Positions 1 through 8,396 of a stretch of 51,770 bases of DNA are shown one piece after another. The translations under genes and the position numbers were made by a program. The stretch's first letter is position 1; every line of letters begins with the position of its first letter. The stretch lies in contig NTHE01000057.1 of assembly GCA_002551355.1 (NCBI GenBank), positions 1 to 51,770 of the forward strand. Reading direction: 5' to 3'. The notes under the pieces were generated by a model, which was not told the DNA's origin, did no database searches, and saw only the letters and a program-made list of their open reading frames with translations. This DNA comes from Streptomyces sp. man185. GTDB taxonomy: Bacteria; Actinomycetota; Actinomycetes; Streptomycetales; Streptomycetaceae.

Positions 1-40
1 CAGTTCGGGGGGCGGGGGGCCGGGGGGCCGCGGGCGGGTA

Positions 41-1582
41 TCACCGCTCGGTCTTCCCGGACTCCGCGGAGCGCCCGCCGAGGAGTCCTGTCGCGTACCG
101 CAGGGGCCCGAGCCAGTGCAGGACGGGCTGGGCCAGGAACGCGGGCACCAGCCGCAGTCCGCCGGGGGACGGGAGCTCGGCCCGCTCCCGGGCGCCTTGA
201 TGGGCCGCCAGCCAGAACTCCGCCCGGCGCACACACCACAGGGTGTGCACCACGGTGTAGCCGAGGGCGGCCGCGGCCCAGACGATCAGCTGCGCGTGCG
301 CCTGGGCCCGAGCGAGGACGGTGACCGCGACGAGGACCACCACCGGGCCGACGAACCACCAGAGGGTGTCGAGGAGTTCCTTCACGAACACCGCTGAGTT
401 CCGTGGTTGGTGGGTCCGCAGGACGGGGTCGGTCAACAGCCGTCGCAGCCCCGCCAGACTCCCCTTCGCCACGATCGCGTAGGCGCTGCCGAGGGAACGG
501 ACGCTCGGGTACCGGTCGACGAGATTGAAGACCGGGAGCACCACCATGCCGGCCCTCGCGGAGGAGAGCTTGTAGCCGATGAGGAGGTCGTCCACGGGCT
601 CCTCGTACATCCCGATCGCCACGAGCGTGTCATGACGCACGAAGAGGCCGGCACCCACGCCGTACACCACCGGTTCGGCGACGGCCGCGAGGCCGGAGGG
701 AAGCCCGGACCCGGCGATCCGGGCGCACGCCCGGATGCGGTGGGCCTCGACACCGGCGCGGCGGCGCAGATCGGCGAGGGCATGGGCGCGCAGCAGTACG
801 TCCTGGCGCCCCCGTCGGGCGGCGTGCGGGCGGCGGAGCTGGAGCGGCAGCTGCTGGATCAGTTCCGGCGGGTGTCCCGAAGGCACCCGGGCAGCCTGCG
901 CCACATGCCAGAGGGTGGTGCTGTCCGGCTGGGAGTCGGCGTCGTACAGACCGACGTAGGTCATGGCGGGCACGGCGTCCGGGGGCAGCAGGGCCGGGAG
1001 CTGTTCGACGGCGTGCACCAGCTGGCTGCTCTTGGCTCCCTCGGCGGTGTGGTGCAGGTGGTGCAGGCTCGCTCCGGGGTGCTCCGCTGCCAGCAGGGGC
1101 AGTAGGTTCCGGGCGATCTCGCGTGTGGTGGGGACTGCGCCGACCTCCGAGCGGAGGGCGGCGGCGGGGTCCGCCGCCGCGCGCACGCGCGCGGCGACCC
1201 CCGCGGCCCTCGAGGAGGGGACGAGTCCGCTCAGCCGCGCCGCCGCTCGGGCACCGTCCTCGGCCAGGGCCGTGGCCAGGGCGGGCAGACGGCGGAGGGC
1301 GGCGTCCCGTTCGCGTTCCTCGCGTTCGGTGGTGACCACCACGATGTGCAGCAGATGCCGTGGGTAGTCGAGGCCGAGCGCGCCACGCACGACCTCCTCC
1401 AGCAGGTCCTGCTCACGCAGGGCGGGCACCAGGAGCACGACATGGGGCGCCGGGCCGTCCTCCGGCGGGCGTACGGCCCGGCGTCGGCGGTCGAGGGCCC
1501 GCGCCGTCCCCGCGGCGCGGGCGGTGAGCAGAGCCCCCCATAGGAGAACCGCCCACAGGACGGTCAGAGCGATCGTCGTCAC
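41..1582 (-). CDS. Membrane-bound family 2-like glycosyltransferase
   Basis: The 513-residue protein has an N-terminal membrane helix (about residues 4-24), a GT-A-type domain, and two C-terminal membrane helices (about 403-424 and 431-452). A nucleotide-sugar/metal motif DAD lies at residues 214-216, and EEPVDDLLIGYKL at 327-339 resembles the acceptor-side ED..L.RL motif of processive family 2 enzymes. It probably transfers a sugar at the membrane. The GTG start at 1582 overlaps the stop of the upstream decarboxylase by 4 bases, so it is the last gene of the 7.7-0 kb operon. Its sugar donor and acceptor cannot be told from sequence. It may decorate the operon product, or merely be co-transcribed. 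Confidence 0.75.
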   Translation of the reverse strand: MTTIALTVLWAVLLWGALLTARAAGTARALDRRRRAVRPPEDGPAPHVVLLVPALREQDLLEEVVRGALGLDYPRHLLHIVVVTTEREERERDAALRRLPALATALAEDGARAAARLSGLVPSSRAAGVAARVRAAADPAAALRSEVGAVPTTREIARNLLPLLAAEHPGASLHHLHHTAEGAKSSQLVHAVEQLPALLPPDAVPAMTYVGLYDADSQPDSTTLWHVAQAARVPSGHPPELIQQLPLQLRRPHAARRGRQDVLLRAHALADLRRRAGVEAHRIRACARIAGSGLPSGLAAVAEPVVYGVGAGLFVRHDTLVAIGMYEEPVDDLLIGYKLSSARAGMVVLPVFNLVDRYPSVRSLGSAYAIVAKGSLAGLRRLLTDPVLRTHQPRNSAVFVKELLDTLWWFVGPVVVLVAVTVLARAQAHAQLIVWAAAALGYTVVHTLWCVRRAEFWLAAHQGARERAELPSPGGLRLVPAFLAQPVLHWLGPLRYATGLLGGRSAESGKTER

Positions 1583-4038
1583 GTGGGCCCCACCACGGGG
1601 TCACCGACCGCCAGGAGCCGCAGGCCGTCGCGGGTGGCGCCGGCCTCACGCAGCCTCGCCACCAGTGGGCCGAGGCGCTCGGCCCAGGCCACGACGTCGG
1701 CGGGCACCAGGCGTTCCGGCTCACCGACCGGAATGCCGCGCAGCAGAGCGCCCAGCCGCGCACCCAGGGCCAGTGGGATCTCGGTGGTGAGCGTCCGCGC
1801 CCCGCCCACCTCCACGAGGTCCACCCGCAGGACGCCGTCGGCCAGTGACGGGTCCACGCGGACCAGGCCGAGCTCCGCCGAGCGGGCCAGGAGCGGTCCG
1901 GTGTTCTCCAGCAGGAGCTTCGCCGGGACGGCGGAGCGGTGGTGCACGCCGACGCTCAGCTCGACGACCGTGTCGAAGAACCTGTTGGGGAACCTGCGGT
2001 ACTGACCGCGCAGCAGGTGGCGGCGGCGGGGCAGGGCGGGATCGGCGTGGCGTGCGATCCGTACGATCCGGGGCGGTTCGGCGTCGTCGCTCAGGGTGAT
2101 GCGCAGTTCGAGCGAGGTGTCCAGGGAGAAGGAGTAGTCGTCCCCCTGCCGCCGCACACTGCGCGCGTCCTTGCCGATCTTGACGACCGTGCCGGTGGCG
2201 AACACCTGGATCTCGTCGTTGTGCCAGCGGTCACCGTACTTGTACTCGGCGGACCGGAACGAGCCGTCGGCGTGGAAGTTCGCCAGGACCACGGGGACGT
2301 CGGGCGTACGGGCCGGGCCGAAGTGGGCGAAGTGGGCGGCCCCGACCAGGGAGAGCTTCTGCTGGTGGCGGTCGAGCACTTCCAGGGACCACTGTTCGGG
2401 ACTGACCACTCCGAACAGCTCGTTGGCGAAGGGGCGGTCGAGGTCGGGAGCGTAGATGTGCAGGTCGTTCCCGGCGCCGTCATCGCCCCAGGGCCGGCTC
2501 TGCACCTGCTCGCCGAGTTCGGCCCTGGACTGGAAGGTGTGGAAGGAGTACGCGTGCGGGTAGTCGTCGGGGTCGCGGCGCTGCGGGGGGTGCACGACGA
2601 GGTGGCGCAGGCAGGCGCTGGAGGAGCGCAGGGAGCGCAGCTCCGCCGGGGCCGCGCCGGGTTCACCGACCGGCCGGGGCGGCTCTTCGTCCGTCGCGCG
2701 CCGCGGCTGGACGGCGGGGGTCGCCGGGATGGGTCGGCTCAGCGTCGTTGCCAGGTGCCCGGCGAACCCCTCGATGTGGGCCGACGTCATGTGCGGCATC
2801 GCGTAGAAGTGGTGGAAGAGCCGGTCGACGACCCGCCCGTCCTCGGCCCGCCAGGGAAGCCTGTTGCCGACGAGGCGGTAGCGCTCGGTGAGCTCCCTGG
2901 GCAGTTTCCCGTCGTCAGCGGAGAACCCGACGACGAGAACGGTGTTGCCCGGCGACGGCTTCGTCAGTGCGTCGGGGTCCACCGCGCGGATGGCCTCGGC
3001 AAGCTCGTCGCGCAGCTCCAGGCAGCGGCGGAACGTCTTCCGGTAACCCTCGGCGGCGACGCCGAAGACCAGCGACCAGAGCGCCGCGGCCATGGCTCCG
3101 GAGCGGGACCCGGTGATGGTCTCGTCGATGAATCCGGACATCGGCGCCGCTACGGCACCGTGGCCGAGCAGACCTTTCCGGCACAGGAAGACGCCGCAGC
3201 TGTAGGGCATCAGGCCGGATTTGTGCGGGTCGAGCACCACGGAGTGGACATGAGGGTTGCGGAAGTCGAAGGGCGTCGCGGGCGCGGTGAACGGCAGGAT
3301 CATGCCGCCGTGGGCGGCGTCCACGTGGTGGAAGGACGCCGGCCCCGTCCCGTCGGCCACCCGGCGGCCGAGCAGAGCGGCGATCTCGTCGATCGGGTCG
3401 ACAAGACCGGTGTTGTAGTAGCCGGCCGTGGTCACCACGATCACGCCGGTCCGGTGGTTCCCGTCCCCCGCCGCCGTGTCCTGGGCGGCCAGTTCGTCGA
3501 GGGCGCTCGCAACGGATTCCGCGTCCCACACCCAGGAGGGCTCCACGGGACAGGTCACGATCCTCAGATCGAGGATCTCCGCCGCCTTGGCCACCGAATG
3601 GTGGGCCAGATCCGAGGTGAGGACGACGACCCGGGTGGCTCCACCCGCGCGGAGGGCGTTCCGGCCGATGCGCAGCCCGGCGAGGGTCCCCTCGTTGGCA
3701 CCGCCGGTCAGATACCCGTCGACGGAGTCGGCGTGCAGCAGGCCGCCGAGCGCCAGCACCGCCTCGCGCTCCAGGCGGCGCGTGCCGCGGACCCCGTCGC
3801 CGAAACGGGTGTGCACACCGACGTTGTTCGCGTTGCGGGCCACGAACTGCTCATGGCCGAGCAGGGCCAGCGGGTGCGGGGCGGTCATGGCGAAGCCCAG
3901 GCGTACCGGTTCGTCGTCGCCGTGCCAGTCGGGAATCTCCGCCAGCCGGGCATCCAGGATGTCGCGGAGGGCCCCCGCGTCGAGCGGCAGGGAGGGGAAG
4001 GGGTCGGTCTCCGTCGACCCGTCCTCAAGATCGGGCAT
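1579..4038 (-). CDS. PLP-dependent group II amino acid decarboxylase fused to an unknown C-terminal domain
   Basis: The 819-residue protein starts at ATG 4038, which forms an ATGA overlap with the methyltransferase stop; the open frame further upstream only reads through that gene. Residues 1 to about 500 are a fold-type I decarboxylase of the tyrosine/aromatic/histidine decarboxylase group: PLP-stacking His near 147, HVDAAHGG with Asp240, and the PLP Schiff-base Lys273 in DPHKSG. Group II decarboxylases are usually about 450-550 residues, so the last 300 or so are extra. A Pro/Arg-rich linker precedes this part, which is rich in beta-type sequence and which I do not recognise. Substrate unknown; an amino acid or amino-acid-like intermediate of the operon's pathway is likely. 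Confidence 0.8.
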   Translation of the reverse strand: MPDLEDGSTETDPFPSLPLDAGALRDILDARLAEIPDWHGDDEPVRLGFAMTAPHPLALLGHEQFVARNANNVGVHTRFGDGVRGTRRLEREAVLALGGLLHADSVDGYLTGGANEGTLAGLRIGRNALRAGGATRVVVLTSDLAHHSVAKAAEILDLRIVTCPVEPSWVWDAESVASALDELAAQDTAAGDGNHRTGVIVVTTAGYYNTGLVDPIDEIAALLGRRVADGTGPASFHHVDAAHGGMILPFTAPATPFDFRNPHVHSVVLDPHKSGLMPYSCGVFLCRKGLLGHGAVAAPMSGFIDETITGSRSGAMAAALWSLVFGVAAEGYRKTFRRCLELRDELAEAIRAVDPDALTKPSPGNTVLVVGFSADDGKLPRELTERYRLVGNRLPWRAEDGRVVDRLFHHFYAMPHMTSAHIEGFAGHLATTLSRPIPATPAVQPRRATDEEPPRPVGEPGAAPAELRSLRSSSACLRHLVVHPPQRRDPDDYPHAYSFHTFQSRAELGEQVQSRPWGDDGAGNDLHIYAPDLDRPFANELFGVVSPEQWSLEVLDRHQQKLSLVGAAHFAHFGPARTPDVPVVLANFHADGSFRSAEYKYGDRWHNDEIQVFATGTVVKIGKDARSVRRQGDDYSFSLDTSLELRITLSDDAEPPRIVRIARHADPALPRRRHLLRGQYRRFPNRFFDTVVELSVGVHHRSAVPAKLLLENTGPLLARSAELGLVRVDPSLADGVLRVDLVEVGGARTLTTEIPLALGARLGALLRGIPVGEPERLVPADVVAWAERLGPLVARLREAGATRDGLRLLAVGDPVVGPT

Positions 4039-4703
4039 CAGTGTCCCTCCCGGCGCAACGTGCAGCGGAGCACGGCACGTGGCCCGACGTCCAGCTGTCG
4101 CACGTAGTCGTGCACCGCGCCCTCGGGGGTCAGTCCCGCGTCGGCGAACGCCCGGAGTACGCGGTCCGGGGGAAGCAGCGTCATCGGCACCCCGTCGGGG
4201 AGCAGATACCGGCCCTCGGCGCCGTCCTGGCGCAGTTGAGGGTCGAGGACCCGCGAGGTGAAGCAGTTCAGCGCGAGCAGTCCGTCCGGACGCAGCACCC
4301 GGGCGATCTCGCTCACCGCGGCGCTCCACTGCGCGTGGTCCACGGCGTTGTGCAGCACTCCGTAGCAGACGACCAGCGCGAAGGACGCGTCCGGCGCGTC
4401 GATGGCGTGGGCCGCTCCCTGTCGGACGGCCACCTGTTCCCCGTACTCGCCGGTGCGGGCGCGGGTGGCCTCGACCATGCCGGAGTGCAGGTCCAGGGCG
4501 ACCGTGGTGAAGCCCCGGCGCAGGAGGGCCAGAGTGTTGCGGCCGCCTCCGCAGCCGAGGTCGAGCGCGACCCCTTCGACGGGGGTCTGCCGCAACAGCT
4601 CGATCAGGTAGGGCTGGGCGTCGAGCGCGCTGAACCCGGCGACCGTCTCCGGGGAGTTCCAGTAGTCCGCGGCCAGCTCGGAAGATGTCTCGGTACGGGT
4701 CAT
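4038..4703 (-). CDS. Class I SAM-dependent methyltransferase
   Basis: The 221-residue protein has the class I Rossmann methyltransferase signature. Motif I is ALDLGCGGGRNT near residue 50, an acidic residue (VALDLH) ends strand 2, and VVCYGVLHNAVD and the LRPDGLLAL post-motif follow. Chosen start ATG 4703 overlaps the stop of the GHMP gene (ATGA), and its own stop overlaps the decarboxylase start, so the three genes are translationally coupled. It probably methylates an O, N or C atom of the pathway intermediate. The acceptor is not predictable by eye. Confidence 0.8.
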   Translation of the reverse strand: MTRTETSSELAADYWNSPETVAGFSALDAQPYLIELLRQTPVEGVALDLGCGGGRNTLALLRRGFTTVALDLHSGMVEATRARTGEYGEQVAVRQGAAHAIDAPDASFALVVCYGVLHNAVDHAQWSAAVSEIARVLRPDGLLALNCFTSRVLDPQLRQDGAEGRYLLPDGVPMTLLPPDRVLRAFADAGLTPEGAVHDYVRQLDVGPRAVLRCTLRREGH

Positions 4704-5773
4704 CGGGGGAGCTCCGTCTCCTCGTAGGTGCCGTTGTGCGGACGGGCGTGCGTGACGTCCATGCCCAGGTCCGCGAAGCGCTCCGCGCAGTGGTCCGGGC
4801 GGTCGGTGAGCACGAAGAAGGCGGGGCCGACGGAGGACAGGGACAGCATGGTCGCGGCTCCCTCGTGCCACAGCGGTTCCAGGTCCTTGGCCAGATCGGT
4901 GAGTCCGGGGTGGGTGAAGGAACAGTTCTCGATGCTGCCCATCCGGAACCGGTAGTCGAAGACGAGCGAGCCGAGGGGCCCGAGGTCCCCCCGGCGTGCG
5001 GCGGGCATGGCCTCGTGAAGCATGCGGAAGGCGATGGTGGGCGCCCACCGCTCGCCCGTCGCGCGGAACTGGTCGAACTTCTCGGCCTCGGCGGCCATCA
5101 GCTCGTCGGTCGGACGCCGGTCCCAGTCCGAGGGGACGCCGATGACCAGGGAGAGCCGCTCGGGCACGGGCACGGTGAGGACGACGGTGCTGCGGCCCGC
5201 GACAATCTGGATGCCTCCGTCGTACAGCCCCGAGGCGGCCGAGCCTCCGATGCACTGCACGGGAATCAACAGGCCAGGGAGTGTGCCGTGTTCCTCTCCG
5301 TGGTTGGAGGTGAGGTAGGGCAGGAGGTCGGCGCGGTCCACGGGGTTGCCGTAGAGGTGGTTGACGGCCGTGGCCACAGCGGCGATCAGACTGCTGCTCG
5401 ACCCGAACCCGGCGTGCACGGGCAGCGGATCGCTTTCGGCCCGGATCGACAGGTCGCAGTCGACACCCAGCGCGGAGCACATGATGCGGGCGGCGTGCTC
5501 GACGAGTTCGGGTCTGCGGACCGCCGGGTCGACGACAAGTCCGGTTCCGGGCTCCAGGCGACGGACGTGGACGTGATGGAACCGGGCGACGGAAAGGACG
5601 AGTTCACCGGCGTCGTAGAGGAGGTTGCGGTCGCCGGCTATCGCCCCCGGCTGCAACGCCATGGCGTTGAGCCGGGTCGGGTAGCGGATGGCGGTCTCGT
5701 CCCGGGGCTCGGCCCCGCCGGGAGAGGCGGCCAGCGGATGATGGACGGTGCCGGGGATGAACGGTTCGAACAT
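4700..5773 (-). CDS. GHMP-superfamily protein resembling beta-RFAP synthase (possible C-ribosyl synthase)
   Basis: The 357-residue protein has the GHMP glycine loop GFGSSSS at residues 122-128. Three other segments look like beta-ribofuranosylaminobenzene 5'-phosphate synthase rather than a sugar kinase: PTRLNAMAL near 32-40, GGSAASGLYDGGIQIVAGR near 177-194, and the C-terminal SSVGP (313-317) with ARPHNG (343-348). Beta-RFAP synthase and the formycin/pyrazofurin enzymes ForT and PyfQ join PRPP to an aromatic carboxylate with loss of CO2, giving a C-riboside 5'-phosphate. The HAD phosphatase in the same operon would fit removal of that phosphate. ATG 5773 has gggag upstream and sits 8 bases after the PrnB-like stop. 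A plain small-molecule kinase remains possible. Confidence 0.62.
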   Translation of the reverse strand: MFEPFIPGTVHHPLAASPGGAEPRDETAIRYPTRLNAMALQPGAIAGDRNLLYDAGELVLSVARFHHVHVRRLEPGTGLVVDPAVRRPELVEHAARIMCSALGVDCDLSIRAESDPLPVHAGFGSSSSLIAAVATAVNHLYGNPVDRADLLPYLTSNHGEEHGTLPGLLIPVQCIGGSAASGLYDGGIQIVAGRSTVVLTVPVPERLSLVIGVPSDWDRRPTDELMAAEAEKFDQFRATGERWAPTIAFRMLHEAMPAARRGDLGPLGSLVFDYRFRMGSIENCSFTHPGLTDLAKDLEPLWHEGAATMLSLSSVGPAFFVLTDRPDHCAERFADLGMDVTHARPHNGTYEETELPR

Positions 5774-5781
5774 GCTGCTCC

Positions 5782-6864
5782 CTAGGCAGTGGTCCGTGCG
5801 GAGACGTCGGGCACCGCGGCCAGGAGCCGCTGGCGGCTGACGGTGAGATCCGCCAGGTGATCGAGGGAGTCGGTGGTGTAGCCGCCACTGCCCAGCGAGC
5901 CGGGCGGGCGGATGTTCATGTTGGCCTTGGCCAGACGCAGGTGGGGCAGCCGGAAGCGCAGCACCTCGTGCATCAGCCCCCGCAGTGCCCGGATGGCGTT
6001 CATCACCCGGGTGTCCGCGCCACCTGCGCGCCCCGCGTCCTCGACGAGGCGGGGCAGCAACGGACGGTGGCGGCCGGCGGCGGAACCGATGGCTCGGTAG
6101 GACGCCGGGAGATAGCCGATGTTCTCGGCGAGATAGCCCTCGTACCACTCCTCCAGAGGGTCGCCCGGTTCCGGGCGGAGCAGGATGATGTCGACCAGCA
6201 TCGGTGTCATCTGGGCGCCTCCTGGAGCGAAGAGCACCTCGCCCCCGACGGTCATCGGGGGAAAGTAGGGGCGCAGCTCGTAGGAGAAGCACTCCGGTGT
6301 GACTTCGCGCTTGACCTGAAGCAGGGCATGCGCGAAGGTCTCGAAGCCTTCGGTGGCGGTGTCCAGCAGGGCAGGCAGTTCCGGGTCGTCCGCGGCGAGC
6401 GGCAGTGCCTCGACCAGCGCGTCGATCGCGGGGCGCAGCGCGATCCCCGCACGGCGCACCTCACGGATGAAGAGCGCCTCCTCGGGGATCTCGGAGAAGG
6501 ACCGGGTGCCCTGCTCCGGGTTGCGAAGGGCGTAGGTGTAGACGCTGTCCCGGGGGACCTCATCAGCGATCCCGCCCAGTTTGAGCAGGGTCTCCTCCGC
6601 GCCTTCCAACGTCCGGTAGTCGACGCCGTGCCGCTCCAGCGAGGCCAGAGCGAAACCGAGGTCGCGCAGGGCCGCACTGGCCGTGGGAATGTCGTGTACC
6701 GCCTCGCCGACTCTGCTCAGCCAGAGGCGGCCGAGACGAGCGATCTCGTCCGTCGCGGCCCCCCGGTTCAGCATGGGCAGGCGGAAGATGTCGGGAGCGG
6801 TGCCGAGTGGATCCAGCGCGGCCACGTGCTGGTCCAGGGTGCGCATGTGCATGGCAAGACTCAA
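5782..6864 (-). CDS. PrnB-like heme enzyme (monodechloroaminopyrrolnitrin synthase family)
   Basis: The 360-residue protein has the same length as PrnB (about 361), which rearranges 7-chlorotryptophan in pyrrolnitrin synthesis and belongs to the IDO/TDO heme superfamily. Segments recalled from PrnB and seen here are: LDPL and LPMLNR near the N-terminus, RDLGFALASLERHG, YELRPYFPPMTVGG, APGGAQMTPMLVDIILLRP, LPASYRAIG, and LRFRLPHLRLAKANMNIR followed by GSGGY. The His in FRLPHLRL (His308) aligns with the axial heme ligand His313 of PrnB. Probable role is an oxidative rearrangement or oxygenation of an indole or other aromatic amino acid. No tryptophan halogenase accompanies it here, so the product is not pyrrolnitrin. 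Confidence 0.8.
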   Translation of the reverse strand: MSLAMHMRTLDQHVAALDPLGTAPDIFRLPMLNRGAATDEIARLGRLWLSRVGEAVHDIPTASAALRDLGFALASLERHGVDYRTLEGAEETLLKLGGIADEVPRDSVYTYALRNPEQGTRSFSEIPEEALFIREVRRAGIALRPAIDALVEALPLAADDPELPALLDTATEGFETFAHALLQVKREVTPECFSYELRPYFPPMTVGGEVLFAPGGAQMTPMLVDIILLRPEPGDPLEEWYEGYLAENIGYLPASYRAIGSAAGRHRPLLPRLVEDAGRAGGADTRVMNAIRALRGLMHEVLRFRLPHLRLAKANMNIRPPGSLGSGGYTTDSLDHLADLTVSRQRLLAAVPDVSARTTA

Positions 6865-7026
6865 GGGACGCGACCTCCTGGTCGTGTTGAGCGCGTGTCG
6901 TGTTCGCCTCGCTCGTCGGTACCGGGCTCGATCGCCTTCGATGGCGTGCCACAGTGCCCCGGCGGCGGGTGCGGCGGCGGGAGTGCGAGGCGTCGGTCGG
7001 TAGAGGACGGGGGAACCCCGGTGGCC

Positions 7027-7695
7027 TCAGAGCACGGGAATCAGTTCGTCCAGCGTCCGGACCCGTCGGGCGACGGGGACCGGCGGGGTTGCCGCATGGT
7101 CGGCTCCGGTGGCCCACACCACCGGCAGGCCGGCGGCATGGGCGGCGGTGAGCCCGACGTAGGAGTCCTCGACGGCGAGACTCCAGAAGGGGGAACCGCC
7201 ACTGTGTCTCACCGCGTGCCTCACCGCGTGCAGATAGGTATCCGGCGCGGGCTTGGCCTTCGTCCCGGCGTCGGCGCAGCTGACATGGGTGAACCAGTCG
7301 AGGATGCCGAGTCGGCGCAGGTGACTCTCGACCCAGTCACGGGAGTTGCCCGAGGCGATGGCCGTCCGGTGGCCGCGTGAGCGGCAGTGGCGGAGAAAGG
7401 AGAGCACCCCGGGCATCAGGTCCGCCCGGCAGGAGTGCGCCAGGTTCTCCCGCTCGAACGTCTCCCAGAGCGAACGGGCCCGATCGGGCCCCACCGAGGC
7501 GTTCAGCGCGACCAGCAGCTCAGTGCGATCGAGTGTTCCGTCGGGACGCACCGGGAGGTCGAGCGGCTCCGGTGCCTCGGACCGCAGCAACCGCCGCCAC
7601 ACACTTGCAGCGATGTGCTCCGTGTCCAGGAGTACGCCGTCGAAATCCAGGACGATCACGCCCTGCGTGCCACGGTGAACAAGCCCAGCCAACAT
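7027..7695 (-). CDS. HAD-superfamily hydrolase (phosphatase/beta-phosphoglucomutase type)
   Basis: The 222-residue protein carries the HAD motifs in order: LDFDGVLLDTE (nucleophile and acid/base Asp pair, residues about 16-26), the motif II Ser in IASGN, the motif III Lys in KPAPDTY, and AVEDSYVG (motif IV). The cap insertion after motif I is the small alpha-helical C1 type of the beta-phosphoglucomutase/phosphoglycolate phosphatase group. ATG 7695 is preceded by a G-rich ribosome site. It is the first gene of the operon, 162 bases before the PrnB-like gene. A phosphomonoesterase role on a sugar phosphate intermediate fits the GHMP protein downstream; this is inference. Confidence 0.78.
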   Translation of the reverse strand: MLAGLVHRGTQGVIVLDFDGVLLDTEHIAASVWRRLLRSEAPEPLDLPVRPDGTLDRTELLVALNASVGPDRARSLWETFERENLAHSCRADLMPGVLSFLRHCRSRGHRTAIASGNSRDWVESHLRRLGILDWFTHVSCADAGTKAKPAPDTYLHAVRHAVRHSGGSPFWSLAVEDSYVGLTAAHAAGLPVVWATGADHAATPPVPVARRVRTLDELIPVL

Positions 7696-7772
7696 GTGTT
7701 ACCCCCCGGTTCATGCTGTGCGACCGGCGTTCCCGCCGATCGGTCCTGCCCGGCTGGGACGCCGACTCCCCG

Positions 7773-7786
7773 TTGGTCTGGACCAA
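7773..7786. promoter_or_regulatory. Candidate DasR operator (dre)
   Basis: TTGGTCTGGACCAA is a perfect inverted repeat. Its core TGGTCTGGACCA differs by one base from TGGTCTAGACCA, the core of the known DasR (GntR family, GlcNAc-responsive) site. It lies just downstream of the -10 box of the operon promoter, where a repressor would block initiation. Confidence 0.55.
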
Positions 7787-7791
7787 AGCTG

Positions 7792-7820
7792 AGGCTAGAC
7801 GCGGCTCCAGCTCTTCGCAA
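7792..7820 (-). promoter_or_regulatory. Promoter of the PrnB-like operon
   Basis: On the minus strand a -35 box TTGCGA (7820-7815) and a -10 box TAGCCT (7797-7792) are separated by 17 bases, close to the Streptomyces vegetative consensus. Transcription would start near 7785, inside the DasR-like palindrome, about 90 bases before the HAD start codon. Confidence 0.5.
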
Positions 7821-8283
7821 GCAATCAATGCGTCAGCCGGTTGATCAGGCCATGAACAGTCGAGTCTCGGCCATTGACGCCAGCGCATCCTGGAGGCGGA
7901 CGGGCTTCCCTGCACTCCCGATGGCATGCGGCCACCGTCCTCCGGAGCAGCCCTCAGTCGCATTCCGGAAAACTCGGATCGGCTCGGGTCGGACCAGGCA
8001 ACCCAGGCCCCGAACCGCCCCTCTCACAGTGACGAAGCTCGTCTGGAACGCATTGACCCAGGCGAGGCCGATCGCGCTCAGGGCCTTCCCCCAAGGTCGA
8101 GCCCGCCTGCGTTGCTCCGTCAAGCCATGCAGTGGTACGGCCCGGTGTCCGGTAAATGAACGGGCGCCTGGTCTCAGTTCCGGTCTCATTCGCAGGTGTT
8201 CACCCCAGTTCACCGAGCCTGTAGCCGCCGGCTCCGCCACAGGTCCAGACGCCCGCGCCTGTTGCCGAACGGCCGGCCGAAGA
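7821..8283. other. Gene-free stretch before the tRNA fragment
   Basis: About 460 bases. Open frames cross it on both strands, including a minus-strand one that begins inside the tRNA-Ser fragment and is a known type of spurious tRNA translation. No protein family is recognisable. It may be worn-down mobile-element DNA between the operon promoter and the attachment-site repeat. Confidence 0.5.
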
Positions 8284-8340
8284 CTTGGAAAGCGTGTTGG
8301 GGGCAACCCCTCACGAGTTCGAATCTCGTATCCTCCGCCA
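8284..8340 (+). other. 3' half of tRNA-Ser(GGA), attachment-site copy 1
   Basis: From the anticodon loop (CTTGGAAAG, anticodon GGA) to the encoded CCA end this matches a tRNA-Ser 3' half: long variable arm (TTGGGGGCAACCCCTC), intact T-loop GTTCGAATC, and acceptor 3' strand TATCCTCC. The 5' half is absent: the bases before 8284 cannot pair to complete the anticodon, D and acceptor stems. A tRNA truncated exactly at the anticodon loop is the usual product of tyrosine-integrase insertion. Confidence 0.8.
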
Positions 8341-8362
8341 TTGCTCTCACCGGGCAATACGT

Positions 8363-8396
8363 CGAAGGCCCCCGCAGCTTGCTGCGGGGGCCTTCG
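8363..8396 (+). terminator. Terminator after the tRNA-Ser fragment
   Basis: Perfect 15-bp stem CGAAGGCCCCCGCAG / CTGCGGGGGCCTTCG with a four-base CTTG loop. It would have ended transcription of the original tRNA. Confidence 0.75.

Larger units (their letters stand above)
8284..8396 (+). repeat. Direct repeat copy 1 (tRNA-Ser 3' half plus terminator)
   Basis: This roughly 113-bp segment recurs in diverged form at 15398-15510, in the same orientation, including both the tRNA 3' part and the terminator. The pair encloses a 7-kb island with a defence-like operon. Confidence 0.75.

Noticed and set aside
1939..4107. Long plus-strand 722-codon frame
   Set aside because: It is the antisense shadow of the decarboxylase in GC-rich DNA, with no motif and no ribosome site.
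5782..6864. Pyrrolnitrin cluster
   Set aside because: Only a PrnB-like gene is present; the halogenases and the Rieske oxygenase of that pathway are missing.
8284..8340. Complete tRNA-Ser gene
   Set aside because: Only the 3' half is present; no matching D-arm or acceptor 5' strand is found upstream.
7845..8357. Minus-strand 170-codon frame starting in the tRNA-Ser fragment
   Set aside because: Its N-terminus (YEIRTREGLPPTRF) is the well-known spurious translation of tRNA-Ser; the rest matches nothing.
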